Part shown: piece by piece, positions 17,981 to 27,118 of the stretch
How the letters are laid out: each line of letters begins with the position of its first letter
Numbering within the stretch: the stretch's first letter is position 1
Assembly (NCBI RefSeq): GCF_002783505.1
Contig: NZ_PFGL01000044.1
Location: 34,642-98,641, forward strand
Length of the DNA stretch: 64,000 bases
Direction of reading: 5' to 3'
Source: Shewanella sp. CG12_big_fil_rev_8_21_14_0_65_47_15
GTDB taxonomy: Bacteria; Pseudomonadota; Gammaproteobacteria; Enterobacterales; Shewanellaceae
Made by a program: the position numbers and the translations under genes
The notes under the pieces: generated by a model
Database searches by the model: none
Seen by the model: only the letters and a program-made list of their open reading frames with translations
What the model was told of the DNA's origin: nothing

Positions 17981-20900
17981 GCCTGTGCTCCTTGTTCGCA
18001 TTCTGGGTTGGCTCCTGCTGCGTGAGCGGCTAAATTCATGCCTTCGTTAAGGGCAAAGTCCTCCAGCTCTGCTAAGGTGCCCTTGTGATATAAGCTCACC
18101 ATAGGTGCGTAAATGCGCTGCGCCAGTGCCCCAAAACCGGCTTGGGTAAAGTCCTTGGGGAACTGAAACAGTCTTTGATAGTGCGGCTCTGTGCCTTCGC
18201 CGATTTCGCCCTGTTCATCTAGCCATTCAGGCTCGGCCTCCTTCAATTTATCAACATGTTCGCCCTCGGCTTGGGCGTAGGCGAGGGAGGTTCTGGGCAT
18301 AAAGCACAGGGGATGTTGCTGCCCCTCGAAGAATAAGTGCAGTAAATCCCTTAACCGTGCGTGGGCCTGCTCGGGATGAATGGGGGACAGTGCATGGAAA
18401 TGCCCCATATCGAGCAGGTAGCTGGCCTGGGTGTGGCCCATCGCCATCAAGCATAAATGGCGAATATACAGGCGCAGCAAATCGCGGCCATGGGCACTGC
18501 CTGGGCGGTAATTGACCAGCCCCTTAGGGCTTATATCGTCGATTCTACCTTCGAGGAGAAGTGTGCGTATTTGGCCTAGGGGATTATCGAGGTCAAAGTG
18601 AAGCTTAATATCTCCATGGTGACTCGGCTGCTCTCCCTTAAGGAATAAGGTTCGGCCAATTAACGGTGAAATATCATGCTGATATTGGCGTAGCAAGAGT
18701 TCATCGAAGGGCCGCATGGGGAGATTCCCCTTGGCTTTAAGGCGCTCAATAAAATCGATATCGGCGACTGTAATACCTTGGCTAATGTTATGGTCCAGTA
18801 ACTCGGCCTGTAGCTGGTAGCGTTCGAGGGCATCTAATCCAAAGGGTTCATCGTTATCATCCGCTTGAATACGAATGCTTAAATCGACTTTCAGGCTGCG
18901 GTTAAAGAAGTATTGCGCCGGATTGCGGAAAAAACGAATTAAGGCTGATACATCCACATGGGCTATCTCTAGATTGGCCATATCCACGGCGTTGTCGGTA
19001 TCGGTAGGCAGGTATTCCAAGCTGTGGATCTGGGTATTGGCATCTATAAAGCGCTGACGAGGCAACAGCTTATTGGGTGGACACCATTGTTTGCTGTAGC
19101 TTTGCTTTATGCTGGCATCATTGGGCTTTTCACTGCCCGCGGCAGGTGCGCGGTACAGGCGAGGATCGAAGGGCTGCAATGGCTGGTGGCTGACAATCAC
19201 GCCGTATAGGGCGGCTTCTGCAGCTTCAGCTGTAGTGGTGTCAAGCTCGGGCAATAGGTTTTCTGGTAGGTAACAAAGCTGACAATACTCAATCAGTTCA
19301 GAGACTAACATAGAGGCGATCCGCTCCGAATTGTCCCGTTCACTGCGGCCTATATAGCTGATATAGAGCTGCTCGCGGGCGGATAACAGGGCTTCTAAAA
19401 ACAGATATCTATCATCGAGGCGGCGGGATCTGTCGCCTTTACGGGCCCCAAAGTGGGCCATTAAATCAAAGCCCACAGGGTGAGTCATCCTAGGGTAAAC
19501 CCCATCGTTCATTCCCAGTAAACACACCACCTTAAAGGGAATCGAGCGCATCGGCATTAGCGTGCAAAAATTCACGCTCCCGGCGAGGTAGCGCTGGCCA
19601 ACGCGGGACTCGGTTAAGCGTTGATTAAACCACTGCTGCAATACCTCAATGCTGAGGGTGAGTGTATTGGCGATAGGCAGCCCCATTAGTGCTTCTGACG
19701 ACAGTGCCCCAGGCGACTGGACGGCTGGGGCGGCGCAGAGCAATTCTTGCTCTAATGCGGCGATGGCATCGCGGATCTCCTGTAATTGCTCGCGTTCATC
19801 CTCATCGGTGGCGTAGAAGGCATCGAGCATTTGGCTCAACTCGGCTAAACGTGCCGTCCCCGTTTGGGGGCGTTCAAATTGCTGCGCTGTGTTATCGAGG
19901 ACTTCAATAAAGTTGAGTAATTTGCCGAGAGCTTGGGCTGACTGACCCTCAACGCCCGTGACTACTAAGTTGTCCAGATAGAGTGGCGCATCGTCACTGA
20001 GGGCATAGCCTAAAATTAACCGCCGGATCCCAAAGGCCCAGGAGTTTTGTTCGAAGGCGGGAACTCCTTGTTTAAGGCGACTGTGCTGATCCCGCCCCCA
20101 ACGGACTCCGGCATCATCCAGCCAGCGGCGGATCAGTTGCAGCTCGTCATCATCGAGTCCAAAGCGGCGCAGAATCGCAGGCACTTCCAGTATGCTCAGA
20201 ATATCGGTCAGGCCGAAGCGGCTCTGGTTGATGCCCAGTAAATTTAAAAAACTGTTGATCAGCGGTGATTCCTGGGCGGCGCCGCGGTCGGCAATGGCGT
20301 AGGGAATGTATTCTAACCCTTGCTTGGCGGCAAAGACGGCATCGATATAGGGGGCATAGGCGGCGACATCGGGCAGCATCACTACAATGTCTTTAGGTAA
20401 TAGCGGCGTTTGGTCTTGGCTTAGGTTGTGGTTGTGGCGGTCGAGGAGATCGAGCAAGTGATCGTGCAGTGTTTCGACCTCCCGCAGTGGGCTGTGGCAA
20501 CTGATGATACGAATCGATTCATCGTCCCGTTTGAGGATGCGTCGCGCACGGGTATTTTGGTAAAGCGCGGTATCTGGGCCGAGCACTCTATCTAAGGTTT
20601 GCATCTCTAAAATATCGTATTGCACCCCGTGGAGCATGCTGGCCCGACTCTGGGGATCATTCGGGTTATCACAGGGTTCACAATAAACATCATGGCCAAA
20701 ATCACAGTGATCGCTTGGCAGTTCGAGCAGCATATCGAGCAACTCGCGGCCCATTTTGCCGTTATTGGCGAGCAACGGATTGCCCACCTCAAGTTTGTCT
20801 TCCCATTGCTCGGCCAATTGCCGTTTACCGGCATATTGCACCGCCATACGGGCGCGGTGACGTGGATCGACTATATCCCCCCAATAGTGCTGACAGGGGC

Positions 20901-21690
20901 TGAGCCCTAGGATGACAACATCGATGCGGCCTGCCAAATGATAAAGCACTTCAAGGGTTTGTGGCGCCATTGAAGAAATACCAAACACAAATAAGCGTTG
21001 GGGTAACTTGATAAGGGAAGTCGTGGGATCCCCAAGTTTAGCAATCAGGTCAGAGTGCAGGTTGGCCCTGTGGTAATGGCTTTGCTTGAGTTCATCACGG
21101 TTAAAGGCCACCAGAGCGCGCCATAACAGTGGCTGCCACGCCTGTTCTTCAGTGAGCTTAATGTCTTCGGGCTGGGTATTTTGCTCCCACGCTAACATCC
21201 AGTCGGGACGGTAGACTAAATATTGGTCGAAGATATCGGCGATACGGCCACAGAGCTGGTAGAGCTTAAGCTGATCTAAGGGATCATCGGCTTGGGTGTG
21301 TGTGTCGGTGCTCGGTTGCGTTAACTCAGGGGAACTTGACGTTAAATAATGCCTTAAAGGGCCAAAGGCTTCATCGGCTAATCGTCTTGGCAGCAGTTGC
21401 ATCAGTTTCCAGGTCATGGCCGCCTTGGTAAAGGCATTATCCTTGGGCACATTGGGCAATAGCTCGTGGCAGAGCTGCCAGGTAAAACTCGATGGCAAAG
21501 GAAATTCCAGTGCGGCGGCGACGCCATTCTGCTTGGCTATTTCGAGGCGCAGCCAAGTTGACATGCCGGGACTTTGCACCAAAATATGCTCGCTTTGCAG
21601 TAGGCGTGCACTTGGCACACGCTGGCGAAGGTATGCGGCTAAATGGGCGCAGAGCACTTCCATTTGATTCGACTGGATTAACGTTAACAT
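17977..21690 (-). CDS. recC: Exodeoxyribonuclease V gamma subunit
   Basis: RecC, the inactivated helicase-nuclease paralogue that holds the fork pin and recognises Chi in the RecBCD complex; about 1237 aa. The N-terminus MLTLIQSNQMEVL aligns with E. coli RecC (MLRVYHSNRLDVL), and ILVQSPGMSTWL and LEFPLPSSFTW are family blocks. I therefore take the ATG at 21690 instead of the GTG at 21714; neither has a strong ribosome-binding site. It is the promoter-proximal gene of recCBD here, without ptrA between recC and recB as in E. coli. Confidence 0.94.
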   Translation of the reverse strand: MLTLIQSNQMEVLCAHLAAYLRQRVPSARLLQSEHILVQSPGMSTWLRLEIAKQNGVAAALEFPLPSSFTWQLCHELLPNVPKDNAFTKAAMTWKLMQLLPRRLADEAFGPLRHYLTSSSPELTQPSTDTHTQADDPLDQLKLYQLCGRIADIFDQYLVYRPDWMLAWEQNTQPEDIKLTEEQAWQPLLWRALVAFNRDELKQSHYHRANLHSDLIAKLGDPTTSLIKLPQRLFVFGISSMAPQTLEVLYHLAGRIDVVILGLSPCQHYWGDIVDPRHRARMAVQYAGKRQLAEQWEDKLEVGNPLLANNGKMGRELLDMLLELPSDHCDFGHDVYCEPCDNPNDPQSRASMLHGVQYDILEMQTLDRVLGPDTALYQNTRARRILKRDDESIRIISCHSPLREVETLHDHLLDLLDRHNHNLSQDQTPLLPKDIVVMLPDVAAYAPYIDAVFAAKQGLEYIPYAIADRGAAQESPLINSFLNLLGINQSRFGLTDILSILEVPAILRRFGLDDDELQLIRRWLDDAGVRWGRDQHSRLKQGVPAFEQNSWAFGIRRLILGYALSDDAPLYLDNLVVTGVEGQSAQALGKLLNFIEVLDNTAQQFERPQTGTARLAELSQMLDAFYATDEDEREQLQEIRDAIAALEQELLCAAPAVQSPGALSSEALMGLPIANTLTLSIEVLQQWFNQRLTESRVGQRYLAGSVNFCTLMPMRSIPFKVVCLLGMNDGVYPRMTHPVGFDLMAHFGARKGDRSRRLDDRYLFLEALLSAREQLYISYIGRSERDNSERIASMLVSELIEYCQLCYLPENLLPELDTTTAEAAEAALYGVIVSHQPLQPFDPRLYRAPAAGSEKPNDASIKQSYSKQWCPPNKLLPRQRFIDANTQIHSLEYLPTDTDNAVDMANLEIAHVDVSALIRFFRNPAQYFFNRSLKVDLSIRIQADDNDEPFGLDALERYQLQAELLDHNISQGITVADIDFIERLKAKGNLPMRPFDELLLRQYQHDISPLIGRTLFLKGEQPSHHGDIKLHFDLDNPLGQIRTLLLEGRIDDISPKGLVNYRPGSAHGRDLLRLYIRHLCLMAMGHTQASYLLDMGHFHALSPIHPEQAHARLRDLLHLFFEGQQHPLCFMPRTSLAYAQAEGEHVDKLKEAEPEWLDEQGEIGEGTEPHYQRLFQFPKDFTQAGFGALAQRIYAPMVSLYHKGTLAELEDFALNEGMNLAAHAAGANPECEQGAQA

Positions 21691-21814
21691 GTTCAACCCG
21701 TGATCTTGTGTCACTCAAAGGGTGACAATAGTGATAATTATGTGCTTAACAGCAATTCTATGTGTTTGATTTATAAGATTCAACAAGCCTTAGCCGTCGG
21801 GCTGAATTAAGCGC

Positions 21815-24007
21815 TTATTTTAAGTGCTTATTGGGGCGCATCAACAGCCAATGAAGTGCTTTGGCTTTGGTTTTAAATAGGGCTAATTGCTGCTGGTAAG
21901 CCTGAGCCGGCAAGTCCTGGTATTTTAGGGCGACGTAACTCTCGGTTAACTCGCTAAACAGGGCGCATAACTTGGGCGCTTTATGCCGATAGTCGCTTAG
22001 GATTTGCGCGGCAAAGTGGTTGGGGCCTTGGTTCGGACTGCGGTGGATCCCGTGTTTCGCTAGGCGTTTGCAAATACCTTGGTAACGCTCGCTGATGGGA
22101 TCTTGCCCCTGTTTAACCCTGAATAAGCCCACACTGTAGGCAATGTACAATCCAATCAGGCCGATACATAGGCTCATAAACACGGCAACCTTTGTCTTAG
22201 TCACCTCCCCGAGCAGATTACTCAATACTTTATTTTGCCGTTCTTGGTTAAAGCCAAGCACCCATAGGCTCCAGTAATAATCTATGCTGGCAAACCGCTG
22301 CCTTAGCTCATTCAGCCAAGGGAGTGACTTTAAGCGCAAAGGGCTAAATGGGCTTTCTTGCAGGTAACTCTGCTCAGGATCAAATTGGGCATCAAAACCC
22401 AGTTCGATACGATTGGGGGCCACCATGGCGGTGGGATCAAACCGCACCCAACCTTCGCCCTCTAGCCAAATTTCTGCCCATGCATGGGCCATATATTGGT
22501 ACACGCTTAAATATCCCGCCTGGGGATTGTATTCACCGCCCTGATAACCTGTGACCATGCGGGCGGGTAATCCGGTTGCCCGTGCCATAAAGATCAGGGC
22601 CGAGGCATAGTGCACACAGAAACCCGCTTTATTTTCAAACAAAAAATCATCTATCTGTTGTGGCCCCAGTGGTGGCGGTGTGAGGGTATAGAAATAAGGT
22701 TGACTATTGAAATAACGCATCATGGCCCAAAGGCGCTGCTTAGGGGCGGGGTACTGGCGGTTAAATTGCTGGGCGAGGGCCAAGGTGCGGGGATTGCTGT
22801 CATTAGGGAGCGTAAGGTTGAGTTCTCTTTGCCGTGATGTGAGCTGAAGATCCATGCGTGCATTGGGCCAGGACTCCACCCGATAGCTGATACGTTGATC
22901 GACATTCCGTAGGGCGTAGAGGCGATAATCGGGAAGATTGACTATGCCTTCATCCTGACTGTAGGCCAGATCTAAACCAAATAACCAAGGTTGGTGGCTG
23001 GATTCGGCAATCACCTGGTAGCGATAAACTTTTGTCTGCGGGTTAGGGGAAGCCTGGGACGGCGCGGCTGAGTTTACCTTAGGCTCCTGCGCCAATTTTG
23101 ATTCTGCTAAGGTGAATTGCTCGGCAGGGTTGGGCCGAGAAGGGGGTAAAAAAAACGCATCCTGCTGCAGCTTTTTAATGCCGATTTCCTGACGCCACGT
23201 CAGGCCGTCATAATCTTCCAGTACCAGTGCCCGCCAGTAGAGGTCGGCATTACGCGGCCTGTTTCCTTGAAAACTGTTGCCTTGAGAATTGGTCCCTTGA
23301 AAGCTGGCCCGAAAGGCCAGTTCAGTGGAACGGGTCAGTTTAGTAATATCCCCCACAGACACAGTATCGGATAATCCGGTTTGCGTCTCTTTCATATTGG
23401 GCACCAACCACAGCGGTGCAAAGCGAGGCAGGACTAAAAATAATAATAATGCTAGGGGCGCACTCTGCAGCAGTAATTTGCCACTCATCCAGGCCGTATG
23501 TTGCCATGACTGCTTGGTTTGATACAGGGTCACCAGTACGCAGGTGTTGATCACTGTGACCCCCAATAAATGCACAGTGTTGAGCATAGATTGATGATCG
23601 ATAAAGCTCAGTGCGATCAGAAAATAGCCTACAATGACCACGGCGCGTACATCTCGAAGACTTCGCATCTCAATGTATTTTAAGGCATAACCTAATATGA
23701 GCAGGTTGACTAAGGCATTCAGCAACCCAATTTCCCCAGAAACCAAAGCGAGGGTTACTGCAGCGCCAATGGCAAGGCTAGTGACTAAAAAACGGGGAGG
23801 TTTAGCGACTTTTCCCACATAAATGCCGATGCGCCACACGAGGCAAATGGCACAGATCCCCAGTGTCCAAGGCGTGGTTTTATCAAACTGGGGGCTCAAT
23901 ACCGCCAGATTGGTTAATAGCAACCAAAAGAGGGTTTGGCGGCTGATATTCTCCCCGGTCTGTGGTGAGCCTAGGTTGCTCGATATCTCCTGTTTCTTGG
24001 TGAACAT
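21815..24007 (-). CDS. TgpA-type membrane transglutaminase-like protein
   Basis: A 730-aa inner-membrane protein with five to six N-terminal transmembrane segments (DUF3488-like), a large periplasmic transglutaminase/cysteine-protease-like domain, one more membrane helix near residue 600 and a C-terminal DUF4129-like tail. The catalytic triad residues are visible as C (ENKAGFCVHYASAL), H (MAHAWAEIWLE) and D (WVRFDPTA). The family includes Pseudomonas aeruginosa TgpA. Its start codon overlaps the stop of the DUF58 gene (TAATG), and MoxR lies upstream, the classical MoxR-DUF58-transglutaminase gene order; the molecular role of this trio is not settled. Confidence 0.88.
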   Translation of the reverse strand: MFTKKQEISSNLGSPQTGENISRQTLFWLLLTNLAVLSPQFDKTTPWTLGICAICLVWRIGIYVGKVAKPPRFLVTSLAIGAAVTLALVSGEIGLLNALVNLLILGYALKYIEMRSLRDVRAVVIVGYFLIALSFIDHQSMLNTVHLLGVTVINTCVLVTLYQTKQSWQHTAWMSGKLLLQSAPLALLLFLVLPRFAPLWLVPNMKETQTGLSDTVSVGDITKLTRSTELAFRASFQGTNSQGNSFQGNRPRNADLYWRALVLEDYDGLTWRQEIGIKKLQQDAFFLPPSRPNPAEQFTLAESKLAQEPKVNSAAPSQASPNPQTKVYRYQVIAESSHQPWLFGLDLAYSQDEGIVNLPDYRLYALRNVDQRISYRVESWPNARMDLQLTSRQRELNLTLPNDSNPRTLALAQQFNRQYPAPKQRLWAMMRYFNSQPYFYTLTPPPLGPQQIDDFLFENKAGFCVHYASALIFMARATGLPARMVTGYQGGEYNPQAGYLSVYQYMAHAWAEIWLEGEGWVRFDPTAMVAPNRIELGFDAQFDPEQSYLQESPFSPLRLKSLPWLNELRQRFASIDYYWSLWVLGFNQERQNKVLSNLLGEVTKTKVAVFMSLCIGLIGLYIAYSVGLFRVKQGQDPISERYQGICKRLAKHGIHRSPNQGPNHFAAQILSDYRHKAPKLCALFSELTESYVALKYQDLPAQAYQQQLALFKTKAKALHWLLMRPNKHLK

Positions 24008-25071
24008 TAGGACACATCCTCCACCGTGGGGATATCACGTCTTTTGCTAAACATTTTCCCGATAGGATGAGTGGTACCGCCAGATGGTTTGAATAGGACA
24101 TCGATCTGGGGGTAGAGGGCTAATGCCTTCTGGCAGGCCACTCTATGGCTATTGCCTACGGCTGGGGCGAGGATAATGTCTTCCCCTTCAAGAGTGTGTA
24201 GCAGGAGACCAAAATACTGTTCGAGTTGCGAGAGTTTATTGACCTGCCAGCTTAATTGACTCAATTGGAATTCGAGCCGTTTGGGATCGGGCCTTAATCT
24301 TAACCAAACGGGATCTCCCTGTGGCTGCTCAAACTCCTTAGTCAATAACCCGCGTCCCTGTGCCCATTGTTTCCATGCCACTTGCTTTAAGGACTCACCG
24401 AGCACATAGGGTTTGAGTCCCTTAAATTCATCTATGCCGGCAACGTGTTTCCCCGCAAACTTGGGGGGCATTTCTTCAAGGCTGTCATCTGTGGCTTCAA
24501 GGTGAAGTGGCGCTTCGATGGGCGCGGCATACACTAAGTGGCGGGTATCAAGATCGATATGCGACCAGGCCCGACACAACCCTAGGGGGTAGAAAGATTC
24601 AATCTTAAGGCGTCCGGGGTTGAGTATACCGCGCTCCCCATGCTCGAAGGGAACTAGGGCCTGAACTTCGTCCGCGCCGACCTGTTTGATCATGAAGCTA
24701 AGATTCTGTGGGTAGCTCAAATTCACGTTATGACTCATGTGATTAGAACTGAGTAACACGGGAAAGGTGATGGTTTCCCCGGCATAGACTTCAGGCGGCG
24801 GAACGGCCCGTAAATGCAATCCTGCGAGATTTTTATAGCTGTAGAGAATACAAGTATTAAACAGGCTAAGGAGCAAAATACTTAAGCCTATGACTAAATT
24901 GTTCTGATAGTTGGTGCCAAACAAATACAAGAGCAGCACAAGTGCAAGCCAAATCAGGCCAAAACCGCTGGGCAGAATAAAGATGCTGCGGTGGCTGAGG
25001 GTGATCTCAGTGCTCGGTGGCAGGCGCCGTGCGAGCCAACGCTGCCATATTGGCGCCATCAATCGTTTCAC
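24007..25071 (-). CDS. DUF58 domain protein with N-terminal membrane hairpin
   Basis: A 354-aa protein with two membrane helices (about residues 28-72) followed by a beta-rich region and the DUF58 signature in GLKPYVLGESLKQVAWKQWA. DUF58 proteins carry a von Willebrand-like fold and commonly partner MoxR ATPases. The start is a GTG at 25071; an ATG at 25059 is an alternative. It lies 54 bases after moxR and overlaps the tgpA-type gene by one base. Confidence 0.85.
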   Translation of the reverse strand: MKRLMAPIWQRWLARRLPPSTEITLSHRSIFILPSGFGLIWLALVLLLYLFGTNYQNNLVIGLSILLLSLFNTCILYSYKNLAGLHLRAVPPPEVYAGETITFPVLLSSNHMSHNVNLSYPQNLSFMIKQVGADEVQALVPFEHGERGILNPGRLKIESFYPLGLCRAWSHIDLDTRHLVYAAPIEAPLHLEATDDSLEEMPPKFAGKHVAGIDEFKGLKPYVLGESLKQVAWKQWAQGRGLLTKEFEQPQGDPVWLRLRPDPKRLEFQLSQLSWQVNKLSQLEQYFGLLLHTLEGEDIILAPAVGNSHRVACQKALALYPQIDVLFKPSGGTTHPIGKMFSKRRDIPTVEDVS

Positions 25072-25125
25072 TCTGGTTCACCATCTGGCTTCACCATCTT
25101 GGTTTCCTCCGATGATTTGCGCTTG

Positions 25126-26037
25126 CTACAAAATGGGATTAACGCTGGCGAGGATCCGCTCCGAAATTGCTTCTCCCTGCAGTTGGCTGCTGGTTCTGAG
25201 CCTATGTTCGGCGACGGCGCAAAACACCGCCTGCACATCTTCGGGGACCAGATAATGTCTACCCTCTAAAAAGGCCCAGGCCTTGGCGGCTTGTAAAAGC
25301 GCCTTAGTCGCTCGAGGTGATAAGCCAACACTTTCAGATTGTGTGCGGGAAAAACTCACTAGGGCCAAAATATAATTGAGCAGGGCATCGGAGGCGCTGA
25401 TCCTGTCGCATTGCTCCTGCAACTGCATTAATACCATAGGTGTTAAGCATTGGGGCAGTTGATCGAGTGCGAGGTGTGAATGCTGATGCTTAAGCATGGC
25501 AAACTCAGCATCGTGGCTGGGATAACCGATGGAAAGCCGCATCATAAAGCGATCTAACTGGGATTCTGGCAGTGGAAACGTGCCAGATTGATCCGTGGGG
25601 TTTTGCGTTGCAATCACAAAAAAGGGACTCGGCAGTCTGTGGGTGGTGCCATCGACGGAGATTTGTTGCTCGGCCATCGCTTCGAGCAGGGCGCTTTGGG
25701 TTTTAGGGCTGGCGCGGTTGATTTCATCGGCCAAGATCATCTGTTTAAATATTGGCCCAGGGTGAAATACAAATTGCGCTTGATGTTTATCAAAAATCGA
25801 TACCCCGAGAATATCGGCGGGTAACATGTCGCTGGTAAATTGCACCCTTTGATAGCTTAAGCCTAAGCTTTGGGCGATGGCGTGGGAAAGGCTGGTTTTG
25901 CCCATGCCGGGCAAGTCTTCAATCAACAGATGGCCGCGGGCGAGGATGCAGGCCAGAGCCAAACGGATCTGCCGAGGTTTACCCAGCAACACTTGTTCAA
26001 GTTGTTGTAATAGTTCGCTGATCCCAGTTTGTGCCAC
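25126..26037 (-). CDS. MoxR-family AAA+ ATPase
   Basis: A 303-aa cytoplasmic chaperone-like ATPase. Walker A GMGKT is at residues 44-48, Walker B with sensor is ILADEINRASPKTQSALLEAM at about 101, and the C-terminal lid contains the VGLSPRATKALLQAAKAWA block of the family. The GTG start at 26037 has AAGGAG six bases upstream. It heads the MoxR-DUF58-transglutaminase operon; MoxR ATPases are thought to mature or activate partner complexes. Confidence 0.9.
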   Translation of the reverse strand: MAQTGISELLQQLEQVLLGKPRQIRLALACILARGHLLIEDLPGMGKTSLSHAIAQSLGLSYQRVQFTSDMLPADILGVSIFDKHQAQFVFHPGPIFKQMILADEINRASPKTQSALLEAMAEQQISVDGTTHRLPSPFFVIATQNPTDQSGTFPLPESQLDRFMMRLSIGYPSHDAEFAMLKHQHSHLALDQLPQCLTPMVLMQLQEQCDRISASDALLNYILALVSFSRTQSESVGLSPRATKALLQAAKAWAFLEGRHYLVPEDVQAVFCAVAEHRLRTSSQLQGEAISERILASVNPIL

Positions 26038-26175
26038 GGAGGACTCCTTGTGTCGTTCGCTTTATGACTATCACATTAGCACTCAAATCAATACTATCAC
26101 TATGGTGGAATATACCGCGCTTATCCAGCGGATTTGTGTTCGTAAAGCGTTGGTTTTTGGCCCGAGGTGTGTTCG

Positions 26176-26880
26176 TTAGCCTAAACACAACGCCTGTGTA
26201 CCGCTGGGGCGGATAAACCAAGGTTTAAATAAAAAGCCTTGCACGAAATCCACCCCAATGGATTTGGCGAAGGCGAGGTGTGCCTCGGTTTCTATTCCTT
26301 CCAAAATAGTTTGTTTGCCAGTACGTTTGGCAAACTCCACCAAGGCCGCGAGCAGTTGGATACCTTGGTGTTGCTCAATTAGGGTTAACCAGTAGCGATC
26401 AAATTTTAGGAAGTCCACATTCAGCATTAAATCCACCGACAGCAAGGAATGGGGCGCCCCTATATCATCGAGTGCGACGTTAATATTCGCTTCTTTGAAT
26501 TGACGGAAGAGTTGATTGGCGAGATCCGCATCGCTGATACAGGTATTTTCAATAATTTCAACGGTAATGTGTTGATAGCCTGATAAGAGCGTGAGTAATT
26601 TTTCAGTATATGGGCCGTTCACTGCATGGGGGTCGACATTGATAAACAGTCGTTGCTCCCTTGGGGCATGTTGGAGTTGAAAGGCTTTGGCCTGATATTC
26701 CACCGCGGCTAAGGCCACACTCGACTCATGCAATTGCTCAAATACCAGATTGGGGGCGACCGCTTGGCCATTGGGTAAATAAAAACGGGCGAGGGCTTCG
26801 TAACCATCGATGCTTTGGTCATGCGGATTGACAAAGGGCTGATATTCACAACTTAGGGTCAGGGAGTGGAGATTGATCAT
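26176..26880 (-). CDS. EAL-domain cyclic-di-GMP phosphodiesterase
   Basis: A 234-aa single-domain EAL protein without sensory or membrane segments. Metal and catalytic residues look intact: EAL in YEALARF, N in FINVDPH, E in VEIIENT, DD in ALDDIGA, K in FLKFDR, E in EGIETE and Q in FVQGFLF, so c-di-GMP hydrolysis is likely. The loop-6 region DDIGAPHS differs from the canonical DDFGTG, which may affect dimer control. It stands alone between the moxR operon and slt. Confidence 0.85.
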   Translation of the reverse strand: MINLHSLTLSCEYQPFVNPHDQSIDGYEALARFYLPNGQAVAPNLVFEQLHESSVALAAVEYQAKAFQLQHAPREQRLFINVDPHAVNGPYTEKLLTLLSGYQHITVEIIENTCISDADLANQLFRQFKEANINVALDDIGAPHSLLSVDLMLNVDFLKFDRYWLTLIEQHQGIQLLAALVEFAKRTGKQTILEGIETEAHLAFAKSIGVDFVQGFLFKPWFIRPSGTQALCLG

Positions 26881-27071
26881 TGGCCAGATACAAGACGTAA
26901 TCTATGGATCGCTAATTAATTACATTTATTCCGTGGCAGTGCAATTAAGTTTACCTTAATGTTGTTTGATTGCTGATTTAATGCGCATCTTTATAATCAT
27001 TTGAATTATATTGACTAATGTCAAGTTGTTGACTTAGGGACAGAGCGCGATCTTGACGGGTTAGCGTTTGA

Positions 27072-27099
27072 ATTTAAGGTGGCCAAGGCCACCTTAAAT
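27072..27099 (-). terminator. Hairpin after slt
   Basis: A perfect 13-bp inverted repeat (27072-27084 with 27087-27099, loop of two bases) lies 20 bases past the slt stop codon. The T tract is short on either side, so termination may be moderate. The remaining space up to the EAL gene at 26880 shows no other feature. Confidence 0.6.
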
Positions 27100-27118
27100 G
27101 CCCATCCCAGTATGAGTG

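Noticed and set aside
20620..20910. Plus-strand ORFs inside recC, and similar ones in recB, recD and pat
   Set aside because: They are out-of-frame shadows of long GC-rich genes, without ribosome-binding sites or known motifs.
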